Shown here: positions 7,701 through 17,462 of the stretch, in pieces
Position numbering within the stretch: position 1 is the stretch's first letter
Layout of the letters: each line of letters opens with the position of its first letter
NCBI GenBank assembly: GCA_024278555.1
Contig: JAJRSX010000097.1
Span: forward strand, 1-26,150
Direction: 5' to 3'
DNA from: a bacterium
GTDB lineage: Bacteria > CG2-30-53-67 > CG2-30-70-394
Length of the DNA stretch: 26,150 nucleotides
Notes under the pieces: generated by a model
What the model saw: the letters and a program-made list of their open reading frames with translations, nothing else
Databases searched by the model: none
What the model was told of the DNA's origin: nothing
Made by a program: the position numbers and the translations under genes

Positions 7701-9065
7701 ATGGGTCTTGAAGGTCGATTGCTGGCACACCTCAGGCGGGAGCGCCTCTTCGAGAGGGGCTCCGCCGGGGTGGTGGCCTGCTCCGGCGGCGGCGACTCCA
7801 CGGCGCTGGTCCGTCTGCTCGCACGTCTCGCCCGGCCGCTGCCCCTGACCCTCACGGTCTGCTGTGTCGATCACGGCTTGCGCGGCGCCATCTCGGCGGA
7901 GGAGGCCGCCTTCGTGGAGGGGGTGGCCGCGGAGCTGGGGCTCCCCTTTCGCCTCTGCCGCCTCGACCCGGCCGCCCTCCGGCGGCCCGGCTGCTCCCTC
8001 CAGGCCGTGGCGCGGGAGGCCCGCTACGCCGCCCTGGAGGCGGTGCGTGGGGAGGTGGGGGCGGGGTGGATCGCCACCGGACACACCGCCGACGACGTGG
8101 CCGAGACGGTGGTGATGAATTTGCTGAAGGGCTCCGCCCGCCCCCTGGGGATCGCGGCGCGGCGCGGCCGGGTGGTGCGGCCGCTCCTCCCCTTTGGCCA
8201 CGCCGAGCTCACCGGCTGGCTCGCGGCGCAGGGGCTGGCGTGGCGCGAGGACGCCTCGAACCGCGACCTCCACTACCTGCGCGCCCGGGTGCGTCACGAG
8301 GTCGTGCCGGTGCTCGCCGCGGTGAACCCGGCCCTGGCCCGGGTCCTCGGCCACACCGCCGAGCTCCTCGGCGAGGAGGAGCGCTACCTGGATGCCCAGC
8401 TCGCCCCCCACCTCGACCTGATCGAGCCGGTGGCGGGCGGGGTGGAGGTGGCGGTGGCCGCGGTCGCCGCCCTGCCCCTGGCCCTGCGCCGGCGCCTCCT
8501 GCGCACCGCCTGCCACCGGATCGGCCTGGTGAAGGAGCTGGGGTTCGTCCACGTGGAGCAGGTGCGCACACTCCTCGACGGCGAGGCCGGCGCCGGTGAG
8601 GTCCACCTCCCGGGCGGCCGGGTGGCGGCGCGGCAGTACGGCCGCCTCTACCTCGGCAGTGCGCGGCCGTCGCCGCCCGTCGCCGACTTTGAGGTGGCGG
8701 TGGCGGCGGGGCGGGCGGAGCTCCCCGAACTCGGCGTGGCACTGGAGCTCACCCGCCAGCGGCCACCGGGCGACGCCCTCGCCCTCGACGGGCGGATCTT
8801 GGAGGGTCGCCTGGTGGTGCGGACGCCGCGGCCGGGCGATCGCCTCAGGCCTGCCGGCATGGGGGGGCGGAGGAAGCGGCTCGCGGCCCTGTTCGTCGAC
8901 GCCAAGCTCCCGGCCGCCGAGCGGCCGCGCACGCCGCTGCTGGTGGCCGACGGCGAGATCGTCGCGGTGGGGACGTGGCGCCTCGCCGAGGGGTGGGTGC
9001 CGGCCCCGGATGCGGAGAGGGTGTGGTTGCGGTACACACCCCTTCCCGCCGTCGGTAGTGGATGA
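7701..9065 (+). CDS. tilS: tRNA(Ile)-lysidine synthetase TilS
   Basis: 454 residues, in the family range for the long form. It joins lysine to C34 of tRNA-Ile(CAU) using ATP, so that it reads AUA and not AUG. Seen: the PP-loop SGGGDST at 28-34, CCVDHGLRG, the substrate region GHTADDVAETVVMNLLKGS, RPLLPFGHAEL, and WREDASNRDLHYLRARVRHEVVP, the classic TilS signature. A C-terminal part around 390-450 (PRPGDRLRPAGMGGRRKRLAALFVDAK) is the small tRNA-binding domain. rlmN starts 4 bases after its stop, implying coupled translation. Confidence 0.96.
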   Translation: MGLEGRLLAHLRRERLFERGSAGVVACSGGGDSTALVRLLARLARPLPLTLTVCCVDHGLRGAISAEEAAFVEGVAAELGLPFRLCRLDPAALRRPGCSLQAVAREARYAALEAVRGEVGAGWIATGHTADDVAETVVMNLLKGSARPLGIAARRGRVVRPLLPFGHAELTGWLAAQGLAWREDASNRDLHYLRARVRHEVVPVLAAVNPALARVLGHTAELLGEEERYLDAQLAPHLDLIEPVAGGVEVAVAAVAALPLALRRRLLRTACHRIGLVKELGFVHVEQVRTLLDGEAGAGEVHLPGGRVAARQYGRLYLGSARPSPPVADFEVAVAAGRAELPELGVALELTRQRPPGDALALDGRILEGRLVVRTPRPGDRLRPAGMGGRRKRLAALFVDAKLPAAERPRTPLLVADGEIVAVGTWRLAEGWVPAPDAERVWLRYTPLPAVGSG

Positions 9066-9069
9066 CCTA

Positions 9070-10146
9070 ATGAAGCTGACGACCCCCGACATCGATGGAG
9101 CGGCGCCCCGCGCCGCTCACCGTACCGAGCTGGTGGGGCTCACCCGCGAGGAGCTCACCGAGTTTGCGGTGGCCAACAACATGCGCCCCTTTCGCGGCCA
9201 GCAGCTCGTCGAGTGGATCTACCGCCACGGGGTCAACGACTTCGCCGCGATGACCAACATCGCCCGCGTCGATCGCGAGCGGTTCGCCGAGATCGCCACC
9301 ATCTCCACCCTCTCCGTGAAGCGTGAGGAGCGCTCGACCGACGGCACCCGCAAGTTCCTCTTCGAGCTCGCCGACCGCAAGACCGTGGAGACGGTCCTCA
9401 TCCCCGAGGGGGAGCGGCGGACCCTCTGCCTCTCCACCCAGGTGGGGTGCGCCATGGGGTGTCGCTTCTGCCTCACCGCCCAGCAGGGGCTGGAGCGCCA
9501 CCTCACCGCCGGGGAGATCGTCGACCAGCTCCTCTCCGTCCAGCGGCTCACCGGCGAGCGGATGACCAACGCCGTCTTCATGGGCATGGGCGAGCCGCTG
9601 CACAACTTTGACGCGGTCGTGCGCGCGGTGCAGGTCCTCACCGACGACCGCGGTATCGGCCTCTCCGCCCGCCGGGTGACCGTCTCCACCTCCGGCCTGG
9701 TGCCCAAGATCCACGACCTCATCCACGCCCAGGGGGTGCGCTTCGCCCTCGCCGTGTCACTGAATGCGACCACCGACACCGTCCGCGACGAGGTGATGCC
9801 GATCAACCGCCGCTACCCGATCCGCGAGCTCGTCGGCGCCCTGGAGGCGTATTCGCGTGAGCGGCGCGACATGGGGTTCGTCGAGTACGTCTTGCTCGGC
9901 GGGGTGAACGACACGGTCGCCGATGCCCACCGTCTGGCGAATCTCCTCAGGCGGGTGCGGTGCAAGATCAACCTGATCCCGTACAACGCGGTGGCCGGGG
10001 CGGCGTACGAGGCGCCCACCGGTGAGGCGGTGGAGGATTTCCGCCAGATCCTCCTCGCGGAGGGGTACTCGGTCTTTACGCGCAAGGCGCGGGGGGACGA
10101 TATCAGCGCCGCCTGCGGCCAACTCCGCCAGGAGACGGGCGGCTGA
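9070..10146 (+). CDS. rlmN: Dual-specificity 23S rRNA A2503 / tRNA A37 C2-methyltransferase RlmN
   Basis: 358 residues. A radical-SAM enzyme that methylates C2 of A2503 in 23S rRNA and A37 in some tRNAs. Seen: the cluster motif CAMGCRFC with Cys127, Cys131 and Cys134 (CxxxCxxC), the glycine-rich GMGEPLHN, RVTVSTSGLVPKI, LAVSLNATTD, and C-terminal ARGDDISAACGQL whose Cys349 corresponds to the transient methyl carrier. The open frame extends upstream to 8596 inside tilS. ATG 9070 is chosen because it follows the tilS stop by four bases and gives the family length. A 383-base non-coding spacer with hairpin repeats follows. Confidence 0.96.
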   Translation: MKLTTPDIDGAAPRAAHRTELVGLTREELTEFAVANNMRPFRGQQLVEWIYRHGVNDFAAMTNIARVDRERFAEIATISTLSVKREERSTDGTRKFLFELADRKTVETVLIPEGERRTLCLSTQVGCAMGCRFCLTAQQGLERHLTAGEIVDQLLSVQRLTGERMTNAVFMGMGEPLHNFDAVVRAVQVLTDDRGIGLSARRVTVSTSGLVPKIHDLIHAQGVRFALAVSLNATTDTVRDEVMPINRRYPIRELVGALEAYSRERRDMGFVEYVLLGGVNDTVADAHRLANLLRRVRCKINLIPYNAVAGAAYEAPTGEAVEDFRQILLAEGYSVFTRKARGDDISAACGQLRQETGG

Positions 10147-10153
10147 TGCACGC

Positions 10154-10240
10154 CATCTTTGCGTCACGTCCTCGGCCGTTCCGCCTCAACGTAGCGCTGC
10201 TACGCCTCGGCGGCCCGGCCTGCGGGTCGACGCAAATCTG
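10154..10240. repeat. Palindromic spacer repeat, copy 1 (after rlmN)
   Basis: Outer arms TTTGCGTC (10158-10165) and GACGCAAA (10229-10236) enclose a central hairpin CGTAGC-GCT-GCTACG (10190-10204). It shares CATCTT-GCG-CGTCCTCGGCCG and CCTC-ACGTA with copy 2 at 10314-10390. I recall similar hairpin repeats scattered in other proteobacterial genomes. With copy 2 it accounts for much of the gene-free stretch 10147-10529. Confidence 0.6.
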
Positions 10241-10313
10241 ACGCACCTCAGCCGCCCTACAGATGGGAGCGTGGCGGTGTCTGGCAACGGGGTGACGGGC
10301 GCGTCTGGCACTG

Positions 10314-10390
10314 CATCTTCGCGCCGCGTCCTCGGCCGGGATCCTCGACGTACAACCGGTACGCCTGCGGGCCGCTCCGTTGTTCGGTCT
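10314..10390. repeat. Palindromic spacer repeat, copy 2
   Basis: CATCTTCGCGCCGCGTCCTCGG is close to the start of copy 1, followed by CCTCGACGTAC and a central hairpin CGTAC-AACCG-GTACG (10349-10363) where copy 1 has CGTAGC/GCTACG. The central stem differs in sequence but keeps pairing, which points to selection on a fold. A related TCTGGCA word occurs twice between the copies. Confidence 0.55.
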
Positions 10391-10394
10391 TGGA

Positions 10395-10423
10395 CCCCAT
10401 GGTAGCGTCGCGCCACCATGGGG
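10395..10423 (+). terminator. Perfect 9-bp hairpin upstream of ftsH
   Basis: CCCCATGGT (10395-10403) and ACCATGGGG (10415-10423) enclose an 11-base loop. No T-run follows. It could end rlmN transcripts or bind a regulator upstream of ftsH. Confidence 0.4.
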
Positions 10424-10427
10424 CTCG

Positions 10428-10526
10428 GTGGACAACTGGGCCCGCCGTGCCGATCTTGTGCCGTGCGGACCGGTGGTGGTCGCCCTCGCCGAGGGCCTGC
10501 CGGTCGATCGTGACTGGAGTCTCTGA
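10428..10526 (+). CDS. Possible 32-residue leader ORF or gene remnant before ftsH
   Basis: A GTG-initiated frame of 32 codons ends three bases before the ftsH start. It has G/C-ending codons like real genes here and a plausible protein texture (VPCGPVVVALAEGLPVDRDW). I do not recognise it. It could be the 3' remnant of a gene once lying between rlmN and ftsH, a short peptide coupled to ftsH translation, or chance. The perfect hairpin just upstream limits how far a coding remnant could extend. Confidence 0.25.
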   Translation: MDNWARRADLVPCGPVVVALAEGLPVDRDWSL

Positions 10527-10529
10527 CGC

Positions 10530-12338
<1,809 letters not shown>

Positions 12339-12600
12339 GGGGCGCGCTGGGCGCGCCCCAGGGATGGAGGGTGGGGGGTGGGGGAAGGACGGCCCTGCGG
12401 GTCGAACCATTGAGATCGCCAACTCGAAACGACGATTTCGTCGGCCAGAGGCCGGCGCCTCTATCGGGCCCCCGGGGTGTGTGGCGGATTCCGCACCTCC
12501 CGCACACATGCCAATGAATCCCGACGAGCAGAGTCGTGGTTGCAGCCCGGCAGGCCGCCCCCCCCTCCCCCCTCCCCCATCCCCCACCCCCGACGCGCCG
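12339..12600 (+). repeat. Junction repeat, copy 3, between ftsH and folP
   Basis: Directly after the ftsH stop comes GGGGCGCGC-TGG-GCGCGCCCC (12339-12359), then AGGGATGG and a G-tract of GGGTGG units. The middle is longer and diverged (CGGCCCTGCGGGTCG, then GGCCAGAGGCCGGC). A long C-tract (CCCCCCCCTCCCCCCTCCCC with CCCCCAT units, about 12558-12590) ends at the start of conserved folP sequence. The order hairpin, AGGG, G-tract, spacer, C-tract matches copies 1 and 2. The C-tract is in frame with folP. Confidence 0.7.
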
Positions 12601-13446
12601 CGCGCCCTGACCGCTGGCCCCTACCGCCTCCCCCTTGGTCCCAGGCCGCTGCTCATGGGGGTGGTGAATGTTACCCCCGACTCCTTCTCCGACGGCGGCC
12701 GCTTCCTGGAGCCGACCGCGGCGATTCGCCACGGGGTCCGGCTGGCGCAGGAGGGGGCGGCGATCCTCGACCTCGGGGCCGAGTCGACCCGCCCGGGTGC
12801 GACGCCGGTCCCTGTCGACGAGCAGCTCCGGCGCCTCCTGCCGGTGGTCCGTGGCCTGGTAGGGGAGGTGGCGGTGCCCCTCTCCATCGACACCACCTGT
12901 GCGGCGGTGGCCGCGGCGTGTCTCGACGCCGGTGCGACCATGGTCAACGACATCTCCGGCCTCACCTTCGACCGCGAAATGGCGGCCACGGTGGCGGCGA
13001 CCGACGCCGCCCTGGTCCTCATGCACTGCCCGGCGCCGCCGGCGGTGATGCAGGCCCACGCCCGCTACGACGACGTGGTGGCCGAGGTGGTGGGGGCCCT
13101 GGGGGCGGCGGTCGGTCGCGCCGAGCAGGCGGGGATCGGTCGCGATCGGCTGGCGGTCGACCCGGGCCTCGGCTTCGGTAAGTCCGCTGGACACAACTGG
13201 GATATTTTACGCCATCTCGACGCCCTCGCCGGCCTCCATCTGCCACGGCTCATCGGTGCATCGCGTAAATCATTTATTGGTATCGCCCTCGGTGACGAGA
13301 AGGAGCCTGTGGGGGTAGGTGATCGTCTGGAGGGCTCTCTGGCGGTTGCCATGTGGTGTGCCCTGGCAGGTGTGGAGCTGCTTCGTGTCCACGATGTTGA
13401 CGCCACGGCCCGAGTGTTGAAAATGGCTGAAATGCTTATTAGTTAG
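12514..13446 (+). CDS. folP: Dihydropteroate synthase FolP (start uncertain)
   Basis: It condenses p-aminobenzoate with dihydropterin pyrophosphate in folate synthesis. Seen: LLMGVVNVTPDSFSDGGRFL, DLGAESTRPG, SIDTT, ATMVNDISGL, DPGLGFGKSAGHNWDIL and GASRKSFIG, a complete TIM-barrel set. Conserved sequence begins only about 45 residues after the chosen ATG. The intervening residues (such as PPLPPPPSPTPDAP) are the C-tract of the junction repeat read in frame. Candidate starts are ATG 12508 and 12514; neither has a good ribosome-binding site. No ATG or GTG lies between the repeat and the first motif, so the protein probably carries a repeat-derived proline-rich extension or uses a rare start such as CTG. 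Base composition becomes visibly less GC-rich after about 13190. The hairpin and T-run at the stop may end this transcript. Confidence 0.9.
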   Translation: MNPDEQSRGCSPAGRPPLPPPPSPTPDAPRALTAGPYRLPLGPRPLLMGVVNVTPDSFSDGGRFLEPTAAIRHGVRLAQEGAAILDLGAESTRPGATPVPVDEQLRRLLPVVRGLVGEVAVPLSIDTTCAAVAAACLDAGATMVNDISGLTFDREMAATVAATDAALVLMHCPAPPAVMQAHARYDDVVAEVVGALGAAVGRAEQAGIGRDRLAVDPGLGFGKSAGHNWDILRHLDALAGLHLPRLIGASRKSFIGIALGDEKEPVGVGDRLEGSLAVAMWCALAGVELLRVHDVDATARVLKMAEMLIS

Positions 13447-13456
13447 CCGTTTTTTT
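13425..13456 (+). terminator. Intrinsic terminator at the folP stop codon
   Basis: GGCTGA (13425-13430) pairs with TTAGCC (13443-13448, one G-U pair) around a 12-base loop, followed by G and seven Ts (13450-13456). It is the only hairpin I found with a real T-run. The stem is short and overlaps the folP stop, so efficiency may be partial, which would leave cdaA partly separate from ftsH-folP. Confidence 0.45.
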
Positions 13457-13536
13457 CGATTCCCGCTGTCCCCCGCCAACCTCACCGATCCAGCCCATCC
13501 ACCCGACACCGTATTTACGTTGCCCGCGAACCCGCC

Positions 13537-14358
13537 GTGGAACCCCTCGATCAGCTCCTCCACGTCATCGCCGGCGTCCGTGTGCCGCAGGACCTGATCG
13601 ACATCGGTATCGTTGCCTTTGTCATCTACCGCGTCCTCCTTCTGGTGAAGGGGACCCGGGCGTTGTACATGCTCTACGGGGTGGTGGTGATCGCCGGGGT
13701 CGCCTATCTCTCGGCGTGGGGTCAGCTCTATGCGATCAACTGGCTGCTGTCGCACGTCTGGTCGTATTTGCTGCTCGCCATCGTGATCATCTTCCAGCCG
13801 GAGATCCGCCGCGCCCTGGCGGAGATGGGGCAGCGGCCTCTGCGCCACGGGAGCCGTGCGGGCCGCTGGGAGGTGGTGATCGACGATCTGGTCACCGCCG
13901 CGGCGAACATGGCGGAGCAGCGGATTGGGGCGCTGATGGTGATCGAGCGCAACACCCCGATCAGCGACCTCATCCAGGTGGGGACGCCCCTGAACGCGAT
14001 CCTCACCAAGGAGCTGTTGAAGTCGATCTTCGTCCACGGCTCGCCCATCCACGACGGCGCGGTGGTGATCCGCGACGGCGAGGTGGTCTCCGCCGGCTGC
14101 TTCCTGCCGATCAGCCTCTCCTCCGGCATCGCCCAGGAGCTCGGCACCCGCCACCGGGCGGCGATCGGCCTCACCGCCGAGTCGGACGCGGTGGTGATCG
14201 TCGTCTCCGAGGAGTCGGGGACCATCGGCCTGGCGGTGGAGGGGCGGATCCTCCGCCACCTCGACCCGGCCCGCCTCCACCGCCGCCTCTCCGAGCTCCT
14301 CCTGCCCGCCCTGTCCACCTACCGCCGGCGCTGGCCGTGGCGCCGCGCCGCCGCCTGA
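13537..14358 (+). CDS. cdaA: Diadenylate cyclase CdaA (membrane, DisA_N domain)
   Basis: 273 residues. It makes c-di-AMP from two ATP. Three hydrophobic helices at about 20-37, 42-60 and 73-86 precede the cyclase domain. The catalytic motifs are intact: DGA at 173-175 (SPIHDGAVV) and RHR at 205-207 (GTRHRAAIG). The next gene encodes its usual regulator CdaR and then comes glmM, the conserved cdaA-cdaR-glmM block that links c-di-AMP with cell-wall precursor synthesis. The GTG 13537 start gives the family N-terminus; no strong ribosome-binding site is seen. The tail is basic (RRRWPWRRAAA). Confidence 0.95.
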   Translation: MEPLDQLLHVIAGVRVPQDLIDIGIVAFVIYRVLLLVKGTRALYMLYGVVVIAGVAYLSAWGQLYAINWLLSHVWSYLLLAIVIIFQPEIRRALAEMGQRPLRHGSRAGRWEVVIDDLVTAAANMAEQRIGALMVIERNTPISDLIQVGTPLNAILTKELLKSIFVHGSPIHDGAVVIRDGEVVSAGCFLPISLSSGIAQELGTRHRAAIGLTAESDAVVIVVSEESGTIGLAVEGRILRHLDPARLHRRLSELLLPALSTYRRRWPWRRAAA

Positions 14359-14367
14359 TCCCCCGCC

Positions 14368-16086
14368 TTGTTCGAGAACCTCCCCCTCAAGCTCCTCTCC
14401 ATCCTCCTCGCGTCGCTGGTGTGGCTCTTCGTGATGGGGGAGGAGCACTCGGAGCGCAGCTACACGGTGCCGGTGCAGATCAGCCGCCTCGCCGAGGGGC
14501 TGGTCCTCCTCAACGAGGAGGACTACGTGGTCGAGGTGCGGGTCTCCGGACCGCGCGGCATCCTCAACAACCTCTCCGACGACGACTTCGCCGCCACCCT
14601 CGACCTCGCCCCGTACGGCAAGGGGGAGGTGGACGTGCCGATCCCGAAGGAGGCGATCCTCTCCCCCAAGGGGGTGAGCATCACCCGTATCCGGCCGGCC
14701 ACCATCCGCGTCCACCTCGATTCGGTGGTGGAGAAGGAGATCCCCCTGAAGGGGGTGGTCCACGGCGATCCGGCGGCCGGCTACGAGGTGGGTGGGGTGG
14801 AGCTGGAGCCGGCCTCTCTGCGCCTCACCGGCCCGGAGAGCCTGCTGGCGCAGATCACCGAGATCCCCACCACCCCGATCGACGTGACCGGCCTCACCGG
14901 CAACGCCACCCTGCCGGTGCAGGTGGACTTCCAGCGCCACCTCGTCTCCTGGCCGCCGCGACCCCTCCTCGCCCAGGTGAAGGTGAGCCCGCGGATGGTG
15001 ACCCGGACCCTGCCGGTGGCGATGGAGGTCACCGGCAAGGTGCGTGACGGCTACCAGGTGACCAAGGTGGAGGTGGCCCCGGCGTCGGTGTCGGTGCGCG
15101 GGCCGCAGCGGGTGGTGGAGCGGCTCGCAAAGGTGAGCGCGGGGGAGGTGGAGGTTACCGGCCGCCACCGCTCCCTGAGCCGGAGGCGGACCCTGGCGCC
15201 GCCGGCGGACGGGGTGACCTTCCCGGAGGGGGATCGCGTCTCCCTGCGGGTCGAGATCACCGAACGGCTGGAGGAGCGGGTGGTCGAGGTCCACGCCAAC
15301 CTGCACGGTGAGGTCGATCCGGATTACCAGGTCGGTGCGGTGCAGGTCGTCCCTGATCGCGTTCGTCTCCGTGGCCCCCACCACACGGTGGCGAAGATGA
15401 AGCGGGTCGAGACGGTGGCGGTGGAGATCGACGGCGCCCGCCGTCTCATCACCGCCCACCCGCACCTCCGCCTGCCCACCGGGGTACGGCGGGTCGACGA
15501 TGGCTCCACCCTCACGGTGATCGTCCCGGTGGAGGAGCGAATCATCAGCCGCACCCTGCCGGTCCATCCCAACTTCAACGACGACCTCCCTGCCGGGCTT
15601 CGGGTGAAGCGGCTCACCACGCGGCCGTCGGAGGTGGAGGTCACCGGACCCGCGCGCCGTCTTCGCGACCTCGACCAGGTGGCGACGCGCGCCCTCGTCT
15701 ATCCGAAGGCGCCGGGGACCTATCCCATGCCGGCGGTGGCCCTCGCCCTCCCCGAGGGGGCCTCGAAGGTGGTCCCGGGCCAGGTGGCAATCTCCCTCAC
15801 CCTGGCGACGCCGTCGCTGCGTCGCCGCCTGCCGGTCCACCCCACCCTTGAGGGGGTACTGCCCGCGGGGCTTCGTCTCACCGAGGTGGTGGTGAAGCCG
15901 GGTCAGGTGGAGGTGAGCGGCCCCGAGGCGAAGCTGGAGGCGGTCACGGAGCTCGCCACCGAGCCGATATCCCTAGCACGGGTGGGGGCGACCCGGTCGC
16001 TCACCGTCCACGTTGTCGCCCCGGCCGGGGTGGAGGTGGCCACCCCGGAGGTGGCCGTGACCCTGACCATCGAGTCGGAGAGGTAG
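14368..16086 (+). CDS. cdaR: CdaR/YbbR-domain regulator of diadenylate cyclase with six repeats
   Basis: 572 residues with one N-terminal membrane anchor (LKLLSILLASLVWLFVMG, about 7-24), the rest outside the cytoplasm. The outer part is six YbbR-type modules. Each has an x-G-P turn at strikingly even spacing: residues 60-62, 154-156, 244-246, 335-337, 426-428 and 517-519, about 91 apart. I recall that Bacillus CdaR has fewer such modules (about four), so this is long. The start is TTG 14368, nine bases after the cdaA stop, where the family opening MFENLPLKLLS begins. CdaR binds CdaA in the membrane and tunes its activity. glmM starts 10 bases downstream. Confidence 0.9.
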   Translation: MFENLPLKLLSILLASLVWLFVMGEEHSERSYTVPVQISRLAEGLVLLNEEDYVVEVRVSGPRGILNNLSDDDFAATLDLAPYGKGEVDVPIPKEAILSPKGVSITRIRPATIRVHLDSVVEKEIPLKGVVHGDPAAGYEVGGVELEPASLRLTGPESLLAQITEIPTTPIDVTGLTGNATLPVQVDFQRHLVSWPPRPLLAQVKVSPRMVTRTLPVAMEVTGKVRDGYQVTKVEVAPASVSVRGPQRVVERLAKVSAGEVEVTGRHRSLSRRRTLAPPADGVTFPEGDRVSLRVEITERLEERVVEVHANLHGEVDPDYQVGAVQVVPDRVRLRGPHHTVAKMKRVETVAVEIDGARRLITAHPHLRLPTGVRRVDDGSTLTVIVPVEERIISRTLPVHPNFNDDLPAGLRVKRLTTRPSEVEVTGPARRLRDLDQVATRALVYPKAPGTYPMPAVALALPEGASKVVPGQVAISLTLATPSLRRRLPVHPTLEGVLPAGLRLTEVVVKPGQVEVSGPEAKLEAVTELATEPISLARVGATRSLTVHVVAPAGVEVATPEVAVTLTIESER

Positions 16087-16096
16087 GAGGACAACC

Positions 16097-17452
16097 ATGG
16101 AACGCAAGATCTTCGGAACCGACGGCGTGCGCGGGGTGGCGAACGTCTATCCCATCGACGGGGAGACGGCCATGCGCCTCGGCCGCGCCGCCGCCCACAT
16201 CTTCAAGCGCGGCGCCGACCGCCGCCACCGGATCGTCATCGGCAAGGATACGCGGCTCTCCGGCTACCTCCTCGAGTTCGCCCTCGCCTCCGGCATCTGC
16301 TCCATGGGGGTCGACGTCACCTTTGTCGGGCCGCTCCCCACCCCCGGCATCGCCTTCATCACCAAGGGGCTCCGGGCGGACGCCGGGATCGTCATCTCCG
16401 CCTCCCACAACCCATACATGGACAACGGCATCAAGTTCTTCGGCCCCGAGGGGTACAAGCTCCCAGATCAGGTGGAGCGGGAGATCGAGGAGCTGGTGCT
16501 CACCGGCAAGATCGACGACATCCGCCCCACCGCCGAGGAGGTCGGCTCCGCCTTTCGTCAGGAGGACGCGGTCGGCCGCTACGTCTCCTACCTGAAGACC
16601 GCCTTCTCCAACCACCACGACCTGGAGGGGGTGCGGATGGTGATCGACGCCGGCCACGGCGCCACCTACCGGGTGGCGCCCCTGGTCTTCTCCGAGCTCG
16701 GTGCGGAGACCATCGTCATCAACGACGCCCCGGACGGCACCAACATCAACGACGGCTGCGGCTCCACCCAACCGGAGGGGATGCGCGAGGCGGTGAAGGC
16801 GTACCGCGCCGACTTCGGCGTCGCCTTCGACGGCGACGGCGACCGGGTGATCATGGCCGATGAGCGTGGCGAGTTGGTGGACGGCGACCACTGCCTCGCC
16901 ATCGCGGCGCTGGCCATGCAGCGCGACGGCAGCCTCCGCGACGACACGGTGGTCGCCACGGTGATGTCCAACCTCGGTCTGGAGGTCTGCATGCGCGAGC
17001 ACCAGATCCGGCTGATGCGCACCCAGGTGGGGGATCGCTACGTCGTCGAGGAGATGGTCAAGGGCGGCTACAACCTCGGTGGTGAGCAGTCGGGCCACGT
17101 CATCTTCCGCGACTGGAACACCACCGGCGACGGGGTCCTCACGGCGCTCAGGATCATCGACATCTGCCGCGGCCAGGAGCGGCCGTTGTCGGAGCTCTCC
17201 GCGGTGATGGACGACTACCCGCAGGTGATCCGCAACGTGGTGGTGAAGTCCAAGCCGGCCATCGACGGCCTCGACGGCGTCGGTGAATCGATCCGCGACG
17301 CCGAGGCCACCCTCGGCGACCGTGGCCGCGTCCTGGTGCGCTACTCCGGCACCGAGCCCAAGGCGCGGGTGATGGTCGAGGGGGAAGACGACACCACCGT
17401 CGCCCGCCTCGCCGACCAGATCGCCGGGCGCCTCGCCGAGGCGATCGGCTGA
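16097..17452 (+). CDS. glmM: Phosphoglucosamine mutase GlmM
   Basis: 451 residues, normal length. It converts glucosamine-6-phosphate to glucosamine-1-phosphate for UDP-GlcNAc. Seen: FGTDGVRG at the start, the phosphoserine loop SASHNP with Ser103, the metal-binding DGDGDR, the sugar-binding GGEQSGH, and C-terminal RYSGTEPKARVM for phosphate binding. AGGAGGACAACC precedes the ATG, the best ribosome-binding site in the window. It is the last gene of the cdaA-cdaR-glmM block. CdaA in other bacteria interacts with GlmM, so co-expression fits. It converges on accA, and its stop codon lies in the loop of a perfect hairpin. Confidence 0.98.
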   Translation: MERKIFGTDGVRGVANVYPIDGETAMRLGRAAAHIFKRGADRRHRIVIGKDTRLSGYLLEFALASGICSMGVDVTFVGPLPTPGIAFITKGLRADAGIVISASHNPYMDNGIKFFGPEGYKLPDQVEREIEELVLTGKIDDIRPTAEEVGSAFRQEDAVGRYVSYLKTAFSNHHDLEGVRMVIDAGHGATYRVAPLVFSELGAETIVINDAPDGTNINDGCGSTQPEGMREAVKAYRADFGVAFDGDGDRVIMADERGELVDGDHCLAIAALAMQRDGSLRDDTVVATVMSNLGLEVCMREHQIRLMRTQVGDRYVVEEMVKGGYNLGGEQSGHVIFRDWNTTGDGVLTALRIIDICRGQERPLSELSAVMDDYPQVIRNVVVKSKPAIDGLDGVGESIRDAEATLGDRGRVLVRYSGTEPKARVMVEGEDDTTVARLADQIAGRLAEAIG

Positions 17453-17462
17453 CGCCGATCGC
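17441..17462. terminator. Perfect hairpin between convergent glmM and accA
   Basis: GCGATCGGC-TGAC-GCCGATCGC has a 9-bp perfect stem and a 4-base loop. The loop contains the glmM stop codon (17450-17452), and accA ends at 17463, directly after the other arm. Neither side has a T-run. Symmetry lets it act on both transcripts. Confidence 0.5.

Noticed and set aside
6417-9092. 891-codon minus-strand open frame opposite pgk and tilS
   Set aside because: It lies entirely opposite two genes with clear family motifs. Its translation is His/Gly/Arg-rich shadow sequence without domains, a normal effect of high GC.
10299-10320. Second sigma-54 site starting TGGCAC near 10303
   Set aside because: After the TGGCAC the -12 element TTGC is missing at the required distance.
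13270-15840. 856-codon minus-strand open frame opposite folP, cdaA and cdaR
   Set aside because: Shadow of three well-supported genes; the composition is Arg/His/Gly-rich without domain signals.
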